Source: Streptomyces canus
GTDB lineage: Bacteria > Actinomycetota > Actinomycetes > Streptomycetales > Streptomycetaceae
Assembly (NCBI RefSeq): GCF_030815415.1
Contig: NZ_JAUSWW010000001.1
Location: forward strand, 7,936,001 to 8,000,000
Direction of reading: 5' to 3'
Length of the DNA: 64,000 bases
The notes beneath the pieces are model-generated. The model was not told where the DNA came from, made no database searches, and saw only the letters and a list, made by a program, of their open reading frames with translations. A program made the position numbers and the translations under genes. Within the stretch, counting starts at the first letter, position 1. Each line of letters opens with the position of its first letter. Of this stretch, positions 24,171 to 33,681 are shown in pieces.

Positions 24171-25373
24171 TCACGGGACGAGCTTCAGGAGCCGGTTCGG
24201 CGAACCGGTGCCCGGGCTGGTGACCACGTTGGTGGTGGCGCCACCGGTGAGGGCCGTGGCGACCTGGGCCGGGGTGGACGAGGTGTGGCCCGCCAGGTAG
24301 ACGGCGGCCGCGCCCGCGACGTGCGGGGTGGCCATCGAGGTGCCGGAGATGGTGTTCGTCGCGGTGTCGCTGGTGTACCAGCCCGCCGTGATCGAGGAGC
24401 CCGGCGCGAAGATGTCCAGGACCGAGCCGTAGTTCGAGTAGCTGGCCCGGGCGTCGGTGCTGGTGGTGGCGCCGACGGTGATGGCCTCGGTGACCCGGGC
24501 CGGGGAGTACGAGGAGGCGTTGGCGCTGCTGTTGCCGGCCGCCACGGCGTAGGTCACGCCGCTGGCGATGGAGTTGCGCACAGCCGTGTCCAGGGCGGTC
24601 GAGGCGCCGCCGCCGAGCGACATGTTGGCGACGGAGGGGCCCGAGTGGTTGGCGGTCACCCAGTCGATGCCCGCGACCACGCCCGCCGTGGTGCCGGAGC
24701 CGGCGTTGTCGAGCACCCGGACCGCCACGATCTTCGCCTTCTTGGCGACACCGTAGGTGGAACCCGCGATCGTGGTGGCCACATGGGTGCCGTGACCGTT
24801 GCCGTCGGAGGCGGTGGTGTCGCCGTCGACCGCGTCGTAGCCGTACGAGGCACGGCCGCTGATCTGCGCGTGGGTGATGCGCACACCGGTGTCGATGACG
24901 TACGCCGTCACGCCGCTGCCCGCGGTGTCCGGGTAGGTGTAGGTGCCCGAAAGCGGAAGCGCGGCCTGGTCGATGCGGTCGAGGCCCCAGGGGGCGCTGG
25001 ACTGGGTGGCGTCCACGTGGACGCGCTGGTTCTGCTCGACGGAGGCGACGGCCGGGTCGGCCGCGAGTCTCTTCGCCTCGGCTGCGGAGAGGGTGGCGGA
25101 GTAGCCGTTCAGGGCGGTGTCGAAGGTCTTCTTGACCGCGCCGCCGTACTCCTTGACGAGGTTCTTTCCGGCGGCCGAGGTCGACTTGAAGCCGGTGGAG
25201 CCCTTCTTCAGGGTGACGATGTAGCTGTCCTTGATCGCCGTGGGGGAGTCGGCGGCAAGGACCTTGCCCTCGGCCGGAGCGGCCTCGGCGGGGAGGGTGG
25301 TGAGCCCGCCCACGAGGGCGGCGGTCGCCAGGCTGGTTATCGCGGCGATCCGGAACTTACGCAGTTGTGCCAT
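24171..25373 (-). CDS. Secreted S8 subtilisin-like serine protease
   Basis: This 400-residue preproenzyme has a signal peptide to about residue 32 and an I9 inhibitor-type propeptide (YIVTLKKGSTGFKS... VASVEQNQRV) to about 122. The S8 catalytic domain has triad Asp161 (AYVIDTG), His194 (GNGHGTHV) and Ser346 (SGTSMATP), with oxyanion Asn281 (AAGNSS). It is of the proteinase K/aqualysin type common in Streptomyces. Start MAQLRKFRI at 25373 has a purine-rich ribosome binding site; the frame's upstream extension lacks one. It is monocistronic, with its own terminator. Confidence 0.95.
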   Translation of the reverse strand: MAQLRKFRIAAITSLATAALVGGLTTLPAEAAPAEGKVLAADSPTAIKDSYIVTLKKGSTGFKSTSAAGKNLVKEYGGAVKKTFDTALNGYSATLSAAEAKRLAADPAVASVEQNQRVHVDATQSSAPWGLDRIDQAALPLSGTYTYPDTAGSGVTAYVIDTGVRITHAQISGRASYGYDAVDGDTTASDGNGHGTHVATTIAGSTYGVAKKAKIVAVRVLDNAGSGTTAGVVAGIDWVTANHSGPSVANMSLGGGASTALDTAVRNSIASGVTYAVAAGNSSANASSYSPARVTEAITVGATTSTDARASYSNYGSVLDIFAPGSSITAGWYTSDTATNTISGTSMATPHVAGAAAVYLAGHTSSTPAQVATALTGGATTNVVTSPGTGSPNRLLKLVP

Positions 25374-25690
25374 GCGAGGGGGTCCTCCTCTTAGGCGACG
25401 CGCGTTTCGTGTGGGGCGCGCGTCCGTGGGGGGTGCGCGCGTGATCGCGCACACGACCCGGAACGTCGCGTTCCCGTCCCGGGCTGGAGTAAAGACTGGG
25501 TGATCTACGGGGGTAGATCAAGGGAGTTGAGGGGCTGTCAACAAATCTGTCATGTACGCGAAATCAAACACGCCATGAACATATGCGGACGCGGTGAGTA
25601 AGGACGGAAAAGTCTTGGCATGGACACTTCCCGTCAACACGCGTAGTTGCTACGACGGTTGAGGCAGAGATCCTGCTAAAGGGAGGTTCC
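25374..25690. other. 317-base divergent promoter region, protease/esterase
   Basis: No coding frame is apparent. The region serves two divergent secreted hydrolases. It holds the perfect palindrome at 25501-25520, and its A+T content around 25530-25660 is higher than that of the neighbouring genes, consistent with promoters. AAGGGAGG just before 25691 is the esterase ribosome binding site. Confidence 0.6.
25501..25520. promoter_or_regulatory. Perfect palindrome between protease and esterase genes
   Basis: TGATCTACGGGGGTAGATCA has 8-bp arms around a GGGG spacer, 128 bases from the protease start and 171 from the esterase start. It is a likely operator that could co-regulate both secreted enzymes. 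I cannot assign the regulator. Confidence 0.6.
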
Positions 25691-26485
25691 ATGAGACGTT
25701 CCCGATTTGCCGCTTACGTCACCACGCTCCTCCTCGCCGTCGGCGCCGCACTGGCGGGGGCACCCCCCGCGCAGGCCGCCACAGGCCCGTACGTGGCCCT
25801 CGGCGACTCCTACTCCTCGGGAGTGGGCGCCGGTAGCTACATCTCCTCCAGCGGCGACTGCAAGCGCAGCACGAAGGCGCACCCCTACCTCTGGGCCGCC
25901 GCCAACTCACCCTCGTCGTTCGCCTTCACGGCTTGCTCGGGCGCTCGAACGGGTGATGTTCTGGCGAACCAGCTGGCCCCGCTGAACAGTGCCACCGCTC
26001 TGGTCTCCATCAGCATCGGCGGCAACGACGCCGGGTTCTCCGACGTCATGACCACCTGTGTGCTCCAGTCCGACAGCTCCTGCCTGTCCCGCATCAACAC
26101 CGCGAAGGCCTACGTCGACGCGACGCTGCCCGGCCGACTGGACAACGTCTACTCGGCGATCAGCACCCGCGCCCCGAACGCCCACGTCGTCGTCCTCGGC
26201 TACCCCCGCTTCTACAAGCTCGGCACCACCTGCGCCGGCCTCTCCGAGACCAAGCGGAAGGCGATCAACGACGCCGCCGACTACCTCGACACCGCCATCC
26301 AGAAACGCGCCGCGAACCACGGCTTCACCTGGGGCGACGTCCGCTCCACCGTCACCGGCCACGAGCTCTGCTCCGGCAGCGCCTGGCTGCACAGCCTCAA
26401 CTGGCTCAACATCGGCGAGTCGTACCACCCCACCGCGGCCGGCCAGTCCGGCGGCTATCTGCCCGTACTGAACAGCGCGGCCTGA
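25691..26485 (+). CDS. Secreted SGNH (GDSL) hydrolase / esterase
   Basis: This 264-residue protein has a signal peptide ending near AQAA (residue 30). Block I GDSYSSG places the nucleophile at Ser40, the block II Gly is in ARTGDV, block III is GGND (about 112-115) and the block V His is His246 in SYHPTAAGQ. Six Cys residues could make the three disulfides known for this Streptomyces esterase group. The S. coelicolor counterpart, as I recall it, is SCO1725, characterised as an esterase. AAGGGAGG supports the ATG. Its stop lies four bases from the convergent kinase gene's stop. Confidence 0.95.
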   Translation: MRRSRFAAYVTTLLLAVGAALAGAPPAQAATGPYVALGDSYSSGVGAGSYISSSGDCKRSTKAHPYLWAAANSPSSFAFTACSGARTGDVLANQLAPLNSATALVSISIGGNDAGFSDVMTTCVLQSDSSCLSRINTAKAYVDATLPGRLDNVYSAISTRAPNAHVVVLGYPRFYKLGTTCAGLSETKRKAINDAADYLDTAIQKRAANHGFTWGDVRSTVTGHELCSGSAWLHSLNWLNIGESYHPTAAGQSGGYLPVLNSAA

Positions 26486-26489
26486 CCCG

Positions 26490-28085
26490 TCACTCGGTAG
26501 GCGAAGGAGAAGGGGAGGAGGCCCCGTCCGTCGGGGTCTCCGTCTCGCACGTCACCGAGAACGGCACCGAGTTGGACGTCACGTGCTGCGGGTCCTGGAC
26601 CTCGACACTGATGTCGCTCTCGAACGTCCCGCTGTCGTTGTTCGTCGTCGCGACCACCTTGTCCTGCTTGGAGGTGCCGCCGCCCGCCGGGAACGACAGC
26701 GTCTTCCAGCCGTTGTCCATGACATCGCCGTCCGACGACACCCAGCGGTAGCGGACCTCCGCCGGCACCCGGCTCACCGTGATCGTCGCCGTGAAGGCGG
26801 GCGCCCCGGCGTTCGGCGGCGGACAGGTCCCCTTGTACTCGGTGTTCGCCCCCGCGAGCGTGGCCTGGACGGTCACCGGCGGTGGAGCGCTCGTCGTGGT
26901 CCTGGCCGGGGTGGAAGGAGGCGGCGGCTCCTCGCTGTCCTCGTCCGTCTCGGTGGGCGTGCTCTCACCCGTCGACCGGCTCGTCTCGTTGTTCCCCTGG
27001 TTCCCCTCGTTGCCGTCGCCGTTCAGCAGGGCGTACGTCAGCCCCGCGATCGCGAACGCCAGAGCGGCGAGGCCCGCGATCAGAACCACCGCGGCACGGC
27101 GGTTGCGGTCGGGAGGCCCGGAGGACGCCCTGGTCGTCGCAGCGGCCGACGTGGGGGAGGTGGGCGCCGTCGGGAAGGGTGACGTCGGCGGTTCCTCCCG
27201 GTACCCGGCGACCGTCGGTGCGTACGGGACCGGCGGGACGGGTTCGGCGCGCGTGGTGCCCCCCGCCGCGATGAGCCGCAGGTCCTGCTCGGCACGGTCG
27301 GCAGCCAGCCGCTCCGCCGGGTCCTTGCGCAGCAGGCCCTCGATGACGGGGGTGAGCGGACCGGCCCGGTACGGGGTCGGCAGCTCCTCGTCGACGATCG
27401 CGCGCAGGGTGCTCAGCGGGGTGTTCTGGCGGAACGGCGAGTTGCCCTCGACCGCCGCGTACAGCAGCACGCCCAGCGACCACAGGTCGGACTCGGGGCC
27501 CGGGGTGCGGCCCAACGCCCGTTCCGGGGCAAGGAATTCGGGCGAGCCGATGACCTCGCCGGTCATCGTGAGCGCCGAGCTGCCCTCCACCTGGGCGATG
27601 CCGAAGTCGGTGAGCACGACGCGGCCGTCGTTCGACAGCAGCACGTTGGCCGGCTTCACGTCCCGGTGCAGCACCCCCGCCTCGTGCGCGGCCCGCAGCG
27701 CGGAGAGGACCTCGGCGCCGATGTGCGCGGCCCGCTGCGGGGGCAACGGGCCCTCCGCGTCCAGCACGTCGGCCAGCGAGACACCGCGGACCAGCTCCAT
27801 GACGATCCACGGGCGACCGTCCTGCGTGGCCACGTCGTACACCGTCACGACGTTGCGGTTGGAGACCCGGGCCGCGGCCCACGCCTCGCGCTCCAGCCGG
27901 GCGTACAACCGCTCGATGTCCGAGCCCGCGAGGCCCGAGGGCGCGCGCACCTCCTTGACCGCGACCTCACGGTGCAGCACCTCGTCGCGGGCGCGCCACA
28001 CGGTCCCCATGCCGCCCTCGCCGAGCGGGGACAGGAGGCGATAGCGGCCCGCGATCAGCCGTTCACTGCCCGGATCTTCGGACAC
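26490..28085 (-). CDS. Membrane Ser/Thr protein kinase (PASTA-less Pkn type)
   Basis: This 531-residue Hanks-type kinase has Gly-rich loop LGEGGMGTV (21-29), catalytic Lys44 (VAVKEV), HRDVKPANVL (140-149), DFG at 160-162 and APERA as the P+1 region. A Pro/Thr-rich juxtamembrane segment precedes one transmembrane helix (about 330-354). The extracellular part is Thr/Pro-rich, then forms an Ig-like domain (VQATLAGANTEYKGTCP..., VRYRWVSSDGDV) with a Cys pair. It therefore probably senses an extracellular cue without PASTA repeats. It is convergent with the esterase gene and stands alone. Confidence 0.95.
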   Translation of the reverse strand: MSEDPGSERLIAGRYRLLSPLGEGGMGTVWRARDEVLHREVAVKEVRAPSGLAGSDIERLYARLEREAWAAARVSNRNVVTVYDVATQDGRPWIVMELVRGVSLADVLDAEGPLPPQRAAHIGAEVLSALRAAHEAGVLHRDVKPANVLLSNDGRVVLTDFGIAQVEGSSALTMTGEVIGSPEFLAPERALGRTPGPESDLWSLGVLLYAAVEGNSPFRQNTPLSTLRAIVDEELPTPYRAGPLTPVIEGLLRKDPAERLAADRAEQDLRLIAAGGTTRAEPVPPVPYAPTVAGYREEPPTSPFPTAPTSPTSAAATTRASSGPPDRNRRAAVVLIAGLAALAFAIAGLTYALLNGDGNEGNQGNNETSRSTGESTPTETDEDSEEPPPPSTPARTTTSAPPPVTVQATLAGANTEYKGTCPPPNAGAPAFTATITVSRVPAEVRYRWVSSDGDVMDNGWKTLSFPAGGGTSKQDKVVATTNNDSGTFESDISVEVQDPQHVTSNSVPFSVTCETETPTDGASSPSPSPTE

Positions 28086-28142
28086 GGGCGTCCCCCATTC
28101 GCAATTCCGCGTGACTTCGCGTCATTTCTCCCCAAAAGTAGC

Positions 28143-29840
28143 TCAGCCGAGTGCGGATGCCGCCCCCTTGAGCACCAATCCGGCCCCGAGCGTCACGACG
28201 AGGAGAGCCGACATCAGGGGTGCGGACCTGCGCACCAGCGCCGTCACCGGATGCGTGGTCCAGCGGGGACGCCGCTCCAGCAGCCGATTCATCCCGGTAC
28301 CCAGCTTCACGACGGCGAACCCCGCCGCGGTGAGAGTGAGCGCGAGACCGACGCCGTACGCGACGACCAGGAGGAAGCCGAACCACGCCTGGCCGAGCGC
28401 CATGGCGCCGACGAGGACGACGACCGCGGAGGGGCTGGGGACCAGACCACCGGCGAAGCCGAGGAGGATCGTGCCGCGCAGGGTGGGGGCGGTGGAGTGG
28501 GTGTGGGTGAAGCCGCCGTGGGTGTGCTCGACGGTGTGCGAAGGGGCGTGGGGGTGGGGGTGCGGGTGGCTGTGGTCGTCGTCGTGGCCATGGTCGTGCG
28601 AGTGATGCGGGTCATCGTGCGGGTGGCCGTGCGTGTCGGTGGCGGCACGGCTGTGCGCGGCGGCCAGGGCCAGCTGACGCGCGGGGGCCGGGGCGGGCTC
28701 GTGCGTATGGTCGTGCCCGTGCCCGCCGTCGTCGCCGTGCCCGTGGTCATGTCCGTGGTCATGCTCAGGGGAGGGCCCGTGCGTGTGCCCGTGGCCCCGC
28801 TCATGCCTGCGGTGGTGCCAAGCCCGTCGTACGAGCGTCAGCCCCGCCCCCGTCACCAGCACCCCGCTCGCTATGCCCAGCCAGGTGATCACCGAGGGCG
28901 CCGCCCCCGAGCCCGCCGTGACCAGCAGGCCCAGGGCGACCACGCCGAGCGTGTGGGTCACCGTGACCGACGCGGCCAGCGGCATGACGTCCTTGAGGCG
29001 GGCCTTGCCGCCGCGCGCCGTCGCCACCGCCGCCATCAGGGTCTTGCCGTGGCCGGGGGCGAGCGCGTGCAGCGCGCCCAGGGCGATGGCGATGAACAGG
29101 GCCAGCGCGGCGAAGCCGAAGGTGAGGTCGTGGCGGGCCACCAGGGAGTCCAGCGCCCGGGTCCAGCGGTCGGCGCCGCGGGGCAGGACGGAGGCCGCCG
29201 GGGCGTCCGCCCGCTCCTCGGACAGGGCCGGGCCGCCGGGGCGTACGCGCAGGTCCGCCGTCGTGGTGTCGGCGGGGGAGGAGAGCAGCTCCTGCGGGTA
29301 CTCGGTCAGTTCGCGGGAGAGTGACTTCGCCGGTACGTCCGACACCGTCAGCGTCATCCGGTCGCCGCGCGCGGTGATCTCCCGCCAGCCGGGCCCGGAG
29401 TCCGTGCCCGCGCTGCGGAAGCCGAGGGCGACCGTGGAGCCCTCGGGGAGCGGTGCCGTCAGCTCGCACTCCACACGCAGGGTGTCGAGCCCCGCCTGAC
29501 CGGGCCGCACACGTGCCTTGCTCTCCCGGACCGTCAGGGCGGCCGTACGGCCGTCGACGGTGACCTCGCTGTCCTGCGCTGCCGTGTCGCACCGCTGTGC
29601 GGCCCAGCCGGCCATGCCCAGCTTCTCGATGTCCGGCTTCGCCTGGGTCGCCGGGATCTCGGCGAGGTCCTCGACGTGGTCGACGCGCAACTGTCCCGGG
29701 GCGGCGACGAGACCGTCGTAGCGGTTGACGGTGAAGTTGCCGAGGGGGTGCGCGCTCGCAGCTCCGGAGGGGAGGAGCACCAGCGCGCATGCGGCCGTGA
29801 GCACGGCCGCGCCGGAGGCGAACAGACGACGGGACCTCAC
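28143..29840 (-). CDS. NicO/RcnA-type metal transporter with His-rich loop
   Basis: A 565-residue protein. The signal peptide ends ASA and is followed by an extracytoplasmic domain starting HPLGNFTVNRYDGL (to about 240), which is characteristic of this actinobacterial NicO group. The membrane part contains LGALHALAPGHGKTL (the HxxxPGHxK nickel/cobalt signature) and a mirrored FAGGLVPSPSAVVVL. Between them lies a loop of about 130 residues crowded with His-Asp/Gly repeats. It is predicted to move Ni or Co, either outward as in RcnA or inward. The GTG start at 29840 overlaps the TGA of the TPR gene (GTGA), so the two are translationally coupled. Confidence 0.88.
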   Translation of the reverse strand: MRSRRLFASGAAVLTAACALVLLPSGAASAHPLGNFTVNRYDGLVAAPGQLRVDHVEDLAEIPATQAKPDIEKLGMAGWAAQRCDTAAQDSEVTVDGRTAALTVRESKARVRPGQAGLDTLRVECELTAPLPEGSTVALGFRSAGTDSGPGWREITARGDRMTLTVSDVPAKSLSRELTEYPQELLSSPADTTTADLRVRPGGPALSEERADAPAASVLPRGADRWTRALDSLVARHDLTFGFAALALFIAIALGALHALAPGHGKTLMAAVATARGGKARLKDVMPLAASVTVTHTLGVVALGLLVTAGSGAAPSVITWLGIASGVLVTGAGLTLVRRAWHHRRHERGHGHTHGPSPEHDHGHDHGHGDDGGHGHDHTHEPAPAPARQLALAAAHSRAATDTHGHPHDDPHHSHDHGHDDDHSHPHPHPHAPSHTVEHTHGGFTHTHSTAPTLRGTILLGFAGGLVPSPSAVVVLVGAMALGQAWFGFLLVVAYGVGLALTLTAAGFAVVKLGTGMNRLLERRPRWTTHPVTALVRRSAPLMSALLVVTLGAGLVLKGAASALG

Positions 29841-31204
29841 TTGGCCGCCTCCAGGTTCTTGAGCGCCTTGCGGGCCTCGCCGGCACCCAGGGTCGAGAAC
29901 CCGGGGTTCAGTTTCAGGGCCGCCTCGAGATGGGTGCGGGCGTCCTTCTCGTGGCCCGTCGCGCGTTCGATGACGCCCCGGTGGTAGAGGAACGAGGCGT
30001 TGCGGTAGCCGGTCGCGGTGGCCCGGCGGGCGTACGGCAGGGCCTCCTCGTCCTCGCCGTTGACGTGCAGGGCCCAGGCCAGCGCGTCCGCCGTGTGCAC
30101 GGTGTGCCGGCGGTCCCACTCGGCGCGGGCCGCGCGCAGCGCCGCCTTCTTGTCGCCGTGGTCGGCGGCGGCGAGCGCGGTGTCCAGGTCGGCGTTGACG
30201 CCGTTGGCGCGGGCGAGTGCCGTCCAGGCGTCGACCAGGGCGAACTGGTCGTCGGCCCTGTCCTGGTCGCCGCGCTCGGCGTACAGCTCGCCGAGCTCGA
30301 CGAGCGGGCCGGGCAGCGGATAGCGGGCGACGACGTTCTCGAGCCCGCGGACCGCTTCCTTCTCGTCGCCGCTCGCGGCCTGCGCGCGGGCGCGGCCCTC
30401 GAGGGCGGGGAGGTAGTCCTCGTCGGCGGCCAGGGCCCGCGCGTAGTGATTCAGGGCCTCCTTGTACTCGCCCTGGTTCCAGGCGAGCTGGCCGAGCTGT
30501 GTGGCGACGTACGCCACGTCACCGGGGGTGGAGGCCGAGGCGAAGGCCTGCTTCAGCACCCGCTTCGCCGTGGTCACGTCGCCGCGCAGCTCATGGACGT
30601 AGGCGTACCGCGTGAAGACGGGGATGCCCGGCTTGCGGGAGTCCGCCGTGTCGGCTGCCTTCGCGGCGTCGGCGTAGCGGCCGAGCTCGACGAGGGCGTC
30701 GATACGGGAGGACAGGGCGCGTTCGTTGTAGGGGTTCTGCTTCAGCGTCCGGTCGGCGTACTTCAGGGCGTCCGCGAAGTCGTGCCGGGCCGCCGCGAGG
30801 GCGGCACGCCCGGCGAGGGCCTGCTCGTTGCCGGCCTTCAGCTCCAGCGACCGCTTCAGAGCCTTGTCGGCCTGCGGGTAGCGCGAGGGGTCGCCTTTGG
30901 TGCGGGCCTGCTCGACATAGGCGAGCCCGAGGGTGGCCCAGCCGCCGAAGTCCTTCGGCTGGGAACGGAGATGGGCCTGGAGCGAGGAGATGCTCGCGTC
31001 CAGGTCCCCGCTGGAGAGCAACGCCGGCGACATGGCACTCGGCGCGGCCGCGACGGTTGTCCCGCCATCGTCGCGCAGGGCACCGACGGCGAGGGAACCG
31101 GCGGTCAGGGCAATGGCCAACAGAACGGCGGAACCGCCGAGTTGCACGACACGCAGCCGCCCTCCGGTGGCTGTCGTCTCACCGTCGTTCGTACCCGGGA
31201 CCAT
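29837..31204 (-). CDS. Membrane-anchored TPR-repeat protein
   Basis: This 455-residue protein has one N-terminal membrane helix (VVQLGGSAVLLAIALTAGSLAVGAL, 19-43) and about ten tetratricopeptide units filling the rest (for example ALSSRIDALVELGRYADAAKAA, ALNHYARALAADEDYLPALEG, FLYHRGVIERATGHEKDARTHL). The repeats should lie outside the membrane and act as a protein scaffold. It is coupled to the NicO transporter and follows the DUF4331 gene on the same strand. The three are probably a functional set, perhaps for assembly or delivery of a metal-dependent surface component; that is inference. Confidence 0.88.
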   Translation of the reverse strand: MVPGTNDGETTATGGRLRVVQLGGSAVLLAIALTAGSLAVGALRDDGGTTVAAAPSAMSPALLSSGDLDASISSLQAHLRSQPKDFGGWATLGLAYVEQARTKGDPSRYPQADKALKRSLELKAGNEQALAGRAALAAARHDFADALKYADRTLKQNPYNERALSSRIDALVELGRYADAAKAADTADSRKPGIPVFTRYAYVHELRGDVTTAKRVLKQAFASASTPGDVAYVATQLGQLAWNQGEYKEALNHYARALAADEDYLPALEGRARAQAASGDEKEAVRGLENVVARYPLPGPLVELGELYAERGDQDRADDQFALVDAWTALARANGVNADLDTALAAADHGDKKAALRAARAEWDRRHTVHTADALAWALHVNGEDEEALPYARRATATGYRNASFLYHRGVIERATGHEKDARTHLEAALKLNPGFSTLGAGEARKALKNLEAAK

Positions 31205-31309
31205 TGCCCTCTCCTAGGGATCGGTTACTCGGATGTGCGGCGCGGCCCGCGCCGTGGGGGATGAGTACGAGCGGGCCGCGCCAGTTCAAAGCGGACGGTG
31301 GGAGCAGCG

Positions 31310-31360
31310 CCCCTCCAGGGGCGCGGGGAACTGCGCGACAAGCCCCCACCGGCCCGCGCT
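31310..31360. repeat. Streptomyces-type intergenic GC-rich repeat
   Basis: CCCCTCCAGGGGCGCGGGG followed by AACTGCGCGACAAGCCCCCA is a sequence I recognise as recurring between genes throughout Streptomyces genomes. It can fold into a GC hairpin and may work as a terminator for the DUF4331 gene, which ends at 31372 on the minus strand. Confidence 0.65.
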
Positions 31361-31371
31361 GTGAATTCGGC

Positions 31372-32907
31372 CTAGTACGCCCGAGTCCGCATCCGACGCC
31401 ACCACATGAGACCCGCACCGATCAGAGCGATACCGGCAGCCCCGGCACCGGCCGACGCGGCGACCAGAGTGGTGTCGTCCATCCCGGTGGAGGAGCCGGC
31501 AGGCTGCAACGCGTCGCCCAGCTGGTTACGGACGTCGTTCCCACCGCTCGTGCCCTTGGCCAGCTTCCCGCGGGACCCCGCGGTCGGGTTGGCCAGGTAC
31601 GGGAAGGACTTGCCGAACTTCTTGTCGTTCTTGTCGACCGCGTCGCCCAAGTCGTTCTTGGCACCGAGGAGTTCACCCTCGACGACCTGGAGCGCGGCGT
31701 CGAGCACGTCGTCGGAGAGCCGACGCCCGTTCGGGAAGCCCGCGTTGTCGCCGTCCAGCACACCGAGCCGCTTGGGATCGTGGGTCGGCTTGATGGACGT
31801 GTTGAGCCGCAGCTCCTCCGCCGCCCGCACGTGCGGCGGCTGGTTGAGGCCCTCGACGCCCTTCAGGAAGACGTCGACGAGGTCGTTGCGCGGCTCGTCG
31901 GGCGCGTCGATCTTGTAGATCGCCTCGATGAGCTTCGGCAGCTCCGGGTTGGTCACGTTCTGCAGGAACTGGCCGTCCTCCCAGGGCGCGGACGCGTTGA
32001 ACTTGTCCTTGTCCTTGATGGGGTTGACGACCTCGTTGACCAGCGGCATGCCCAGGCGCGAGACCTGCGAGTAGTAGCCCTGCGCGTTCTTGCGCTGGGT
32101 CGTCGACCAGATGCCGACGATCGGCTGGTCCTTGGACTCCGTGATCATGTCCGTCGGCACCTGGAGGGCGACCGAGTTGACGTTGTAGCCCTTGAGGGTG
32201 TCACGGCCGACCTCGGAGAGGTTTCCGCCGTACAGCAGGTCGAAGACGCGCAGGTCCAGGAAGAACGGGTCGTCGGCCTGGCCGGCGAAGGTCGTCGAGC
32301 CGCCCGGCAGCTCGTGGATCGCTTCCTTGCGCAGCTTGTTGTAGTCCGGCATCGACGCCTTGCCGACGTTAGACGGTGCCACGGGCACGTCGTCGGCGAC
32401 CTTGGTCTTCGACACCTCATGCTGGTTCTTCAGCTTGATGAGTTCGATGTCGTAGGTCTGCGTGACGTTGAGGTCGGGGTCGTCGAGGGACTCGACGGGG
32501 CCCGTGTTGTACAGGAACGTCTTGTCGTTCTTCACATGGGTCTTGAAGGTGTAGCGGAAGAGCAGCTCGCCCTGCGCGTCACCGTTGTTGTCGATGTGGA
32601 TGTCGTACTGGGCGTCCTCGGCGAACGTGAAGAAGTTCGGTCCGCCGGCCGGATCCTCGAAGGGGATCCAGTTCGCGATGAGCGTCGTCGTGTCCGGCTT
32701 GTCCGGGCTGACGAAGGCGTACACGTCCGTGTTGTCGTACTGCGGGTCCCCGGAGATGAGCGGGGCCTCCCGGTGACTGGAGGCGCTGGCCGCCCCCGGT
32801 TCCAGCGCGGCCACAGCGGCGGCTGTGAGCCCCCCGGCGGCCAGCGAAGCGCATATGAGGGTCGCGACGCTCCTGCGCCCCGCACCGCTCCTGGAGATAG
32901 GTGTCAT
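31372..32907 (-). CDS. DUF4331 secreted/anchored protein
   Basis: This 511-residue protein has a signal peptide (VATLICASLAAGGLTAAAVAAL) followed by the DUF4331 hallmark SSHREAPLISGDPQYDNTDVYAFVSPD. The body matches DUF4331 in length. The C-terminus carries a membrane helix (LVAASAGAGAAGIALIGAGLMWW) and RRMRTR tail but no LPxTG, so it is held in the membrane facing outward. Its function is unknown. It is transcribed divergently from the ECF sigma/anti-sigma pair and upstream of the TPR and NicO genes, a grouping that suggests control by that sigma factor. Confidence 0.92.
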   Translation of the reverse strand: MTPISRSGAGRRSVATLICASLAAGGLTAAAVAALEPGAASASSHREAPLISGDPQYDNTDVYAFVSPDKPDTTTLIANWIPFEDPAGGPNFFTFAEDAQYDIHIDNNGDAQGELLFRYTFKTHVKNDKTFLYNTGPVESLDDPDLNVTQTYDIELIKLKNQHEVSKTKVADDVPVAPSNVGKASMPDYNKLRKEAIHELPGGSTTFAGQADDPFFLDLRVFDLLYGGNLSEVGRDTLKGYNVNSVALQVPTDMITESKDQPIVGIWSTTQRKNAQGYYSQVSRLGMPLVNEVVNPIKDKDKFNASAPWEDGQFLQNVTNPELPKLIEAIYKIDAPDEPRNDLVDVFLKGVEGLNQPPHVRAAEELRLNTSIKPTHDPKRLGVLDGDNAGFPNGRRLSDDVLDAALQVVEGELLGAKNDLGDAVDKNDKKFGKSFPYLANPTAGSRGKLAKGTSGGNDVRNQLGDALQPAGSSTGMDDTTLVAASAGAGAAGIALIGAGLMWWRRMRTRAY

Positions 32908-33069
32908 GCCGTCCGTCCTCAGTCCCAACTTGCCTGACGAACGCTGATTCGGAGCGGTCGGCAGTGCGGATTGGTCGAATCCCAAACGTTCTTACGGCGG
33001 AACCGGGATCATGTTTCATCGAACGGTGACCCGCGTTTTCGGCCCGCCGATCCGTAACCCCATCCGGAG

Positions 33070-33681
33070 GTGGGTTCGTTGCGAATACCTCGGGGGGCCG
33101 GACGGCCCAGATGCGGTTTTGCGGGAGGGGGAGGCGACTTGGAGGCGGACGAGCTTCTGGTGCTCGTTGCGGGCGGGGACCAGAAGGCATTCGAGGAGCT
33201 GTACGGACTGGTCTCCGGGCCGGTGTTCGGGCTGGTGCGCCGGGTGGTGCGGGATCCGGCGCAGTCGGAGGAGGTGGCCCAGGAGGTGCTGCTCGAAATC
33301 TGGCGGTCCGCCGCGCGGTTCGACCCCGGCCGGGGTAGCGCCCTGTCCTGGGTCCTCACCCTCGCCCACCGCCGGGCCGTCGACCGGGTGCGCAGCGCCC
33401 GCGCCGCCGGCGAGCGCGAGCTGCGGGTGGCCCGGCGGGCGAACGGCCCCGCCTTCGACCACGTCACCGAGGAGGTCGAGGCCGGACTCGAACGCGAGTG
33501 GGTGCGCCGCTGTCTGGAACGGCTCACCGAGCTCCAGCGCCAGTCCGTCACCCTCGCCTACTACGACGGCTACACGTACCGTGAAGTGGCCGAGCGGCTC
33601 TCGCTGCCGCTGGGCACCGTCAAGACCCGTATGCGCGACGGACTCACCCGGATGCGCGAGTGCATGGGAGGTGTGGCGTGA
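33070..33681 (+). CDS. sigK: ECF sigma factor, SigK-like (ECF19)
   Basis: This sigma-70 ECF protein has region 2 FEELYGLVSGPVFGLVRRVV...EEVAQEVLLEIW and region 4 LTELQRQSVTLAYYDGYTYREVAERLSLPLGTVKTRM. Its partner is an RskA-type anti-sigma factor encoded immediately downstream, and the stop overlaps that gene's start (GTGA). The start is uncertain. GTG 33070 is the longest but overlaps its own GGAGG. TTG 33079 has that GGAGG at eight bases, and TTG 33139 (LEADELLVLV) has GGGGGAGG upstream and matches where SigK homologues usually begin. The symbol is by similarity only. Confidence 0.88.
   Translation: MGSLRIPRGAGRPRCGFAGGGGDLEADELLVLVAGGDQKAFEELYGLVSGPVFGLVRRVVRDPAQSEEVAQEVLLEIWRSAARFDPGRGSALSWVLTLAHRRAVDRVRSARAAGERELRVARRANGPAFDHVTEEVEAGLEREWVRRCLERLTELQRQSVTLAYYDGYTYREVAERLSLPLGTVKTRMRDGLTRMRECMGGVA

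Noticed and set aside
28112..28124. TGAC/GTCA dyad between the NicO and kinase genes
   Set aside because: Four-base arms are too weak to distinguish an operator from chance.
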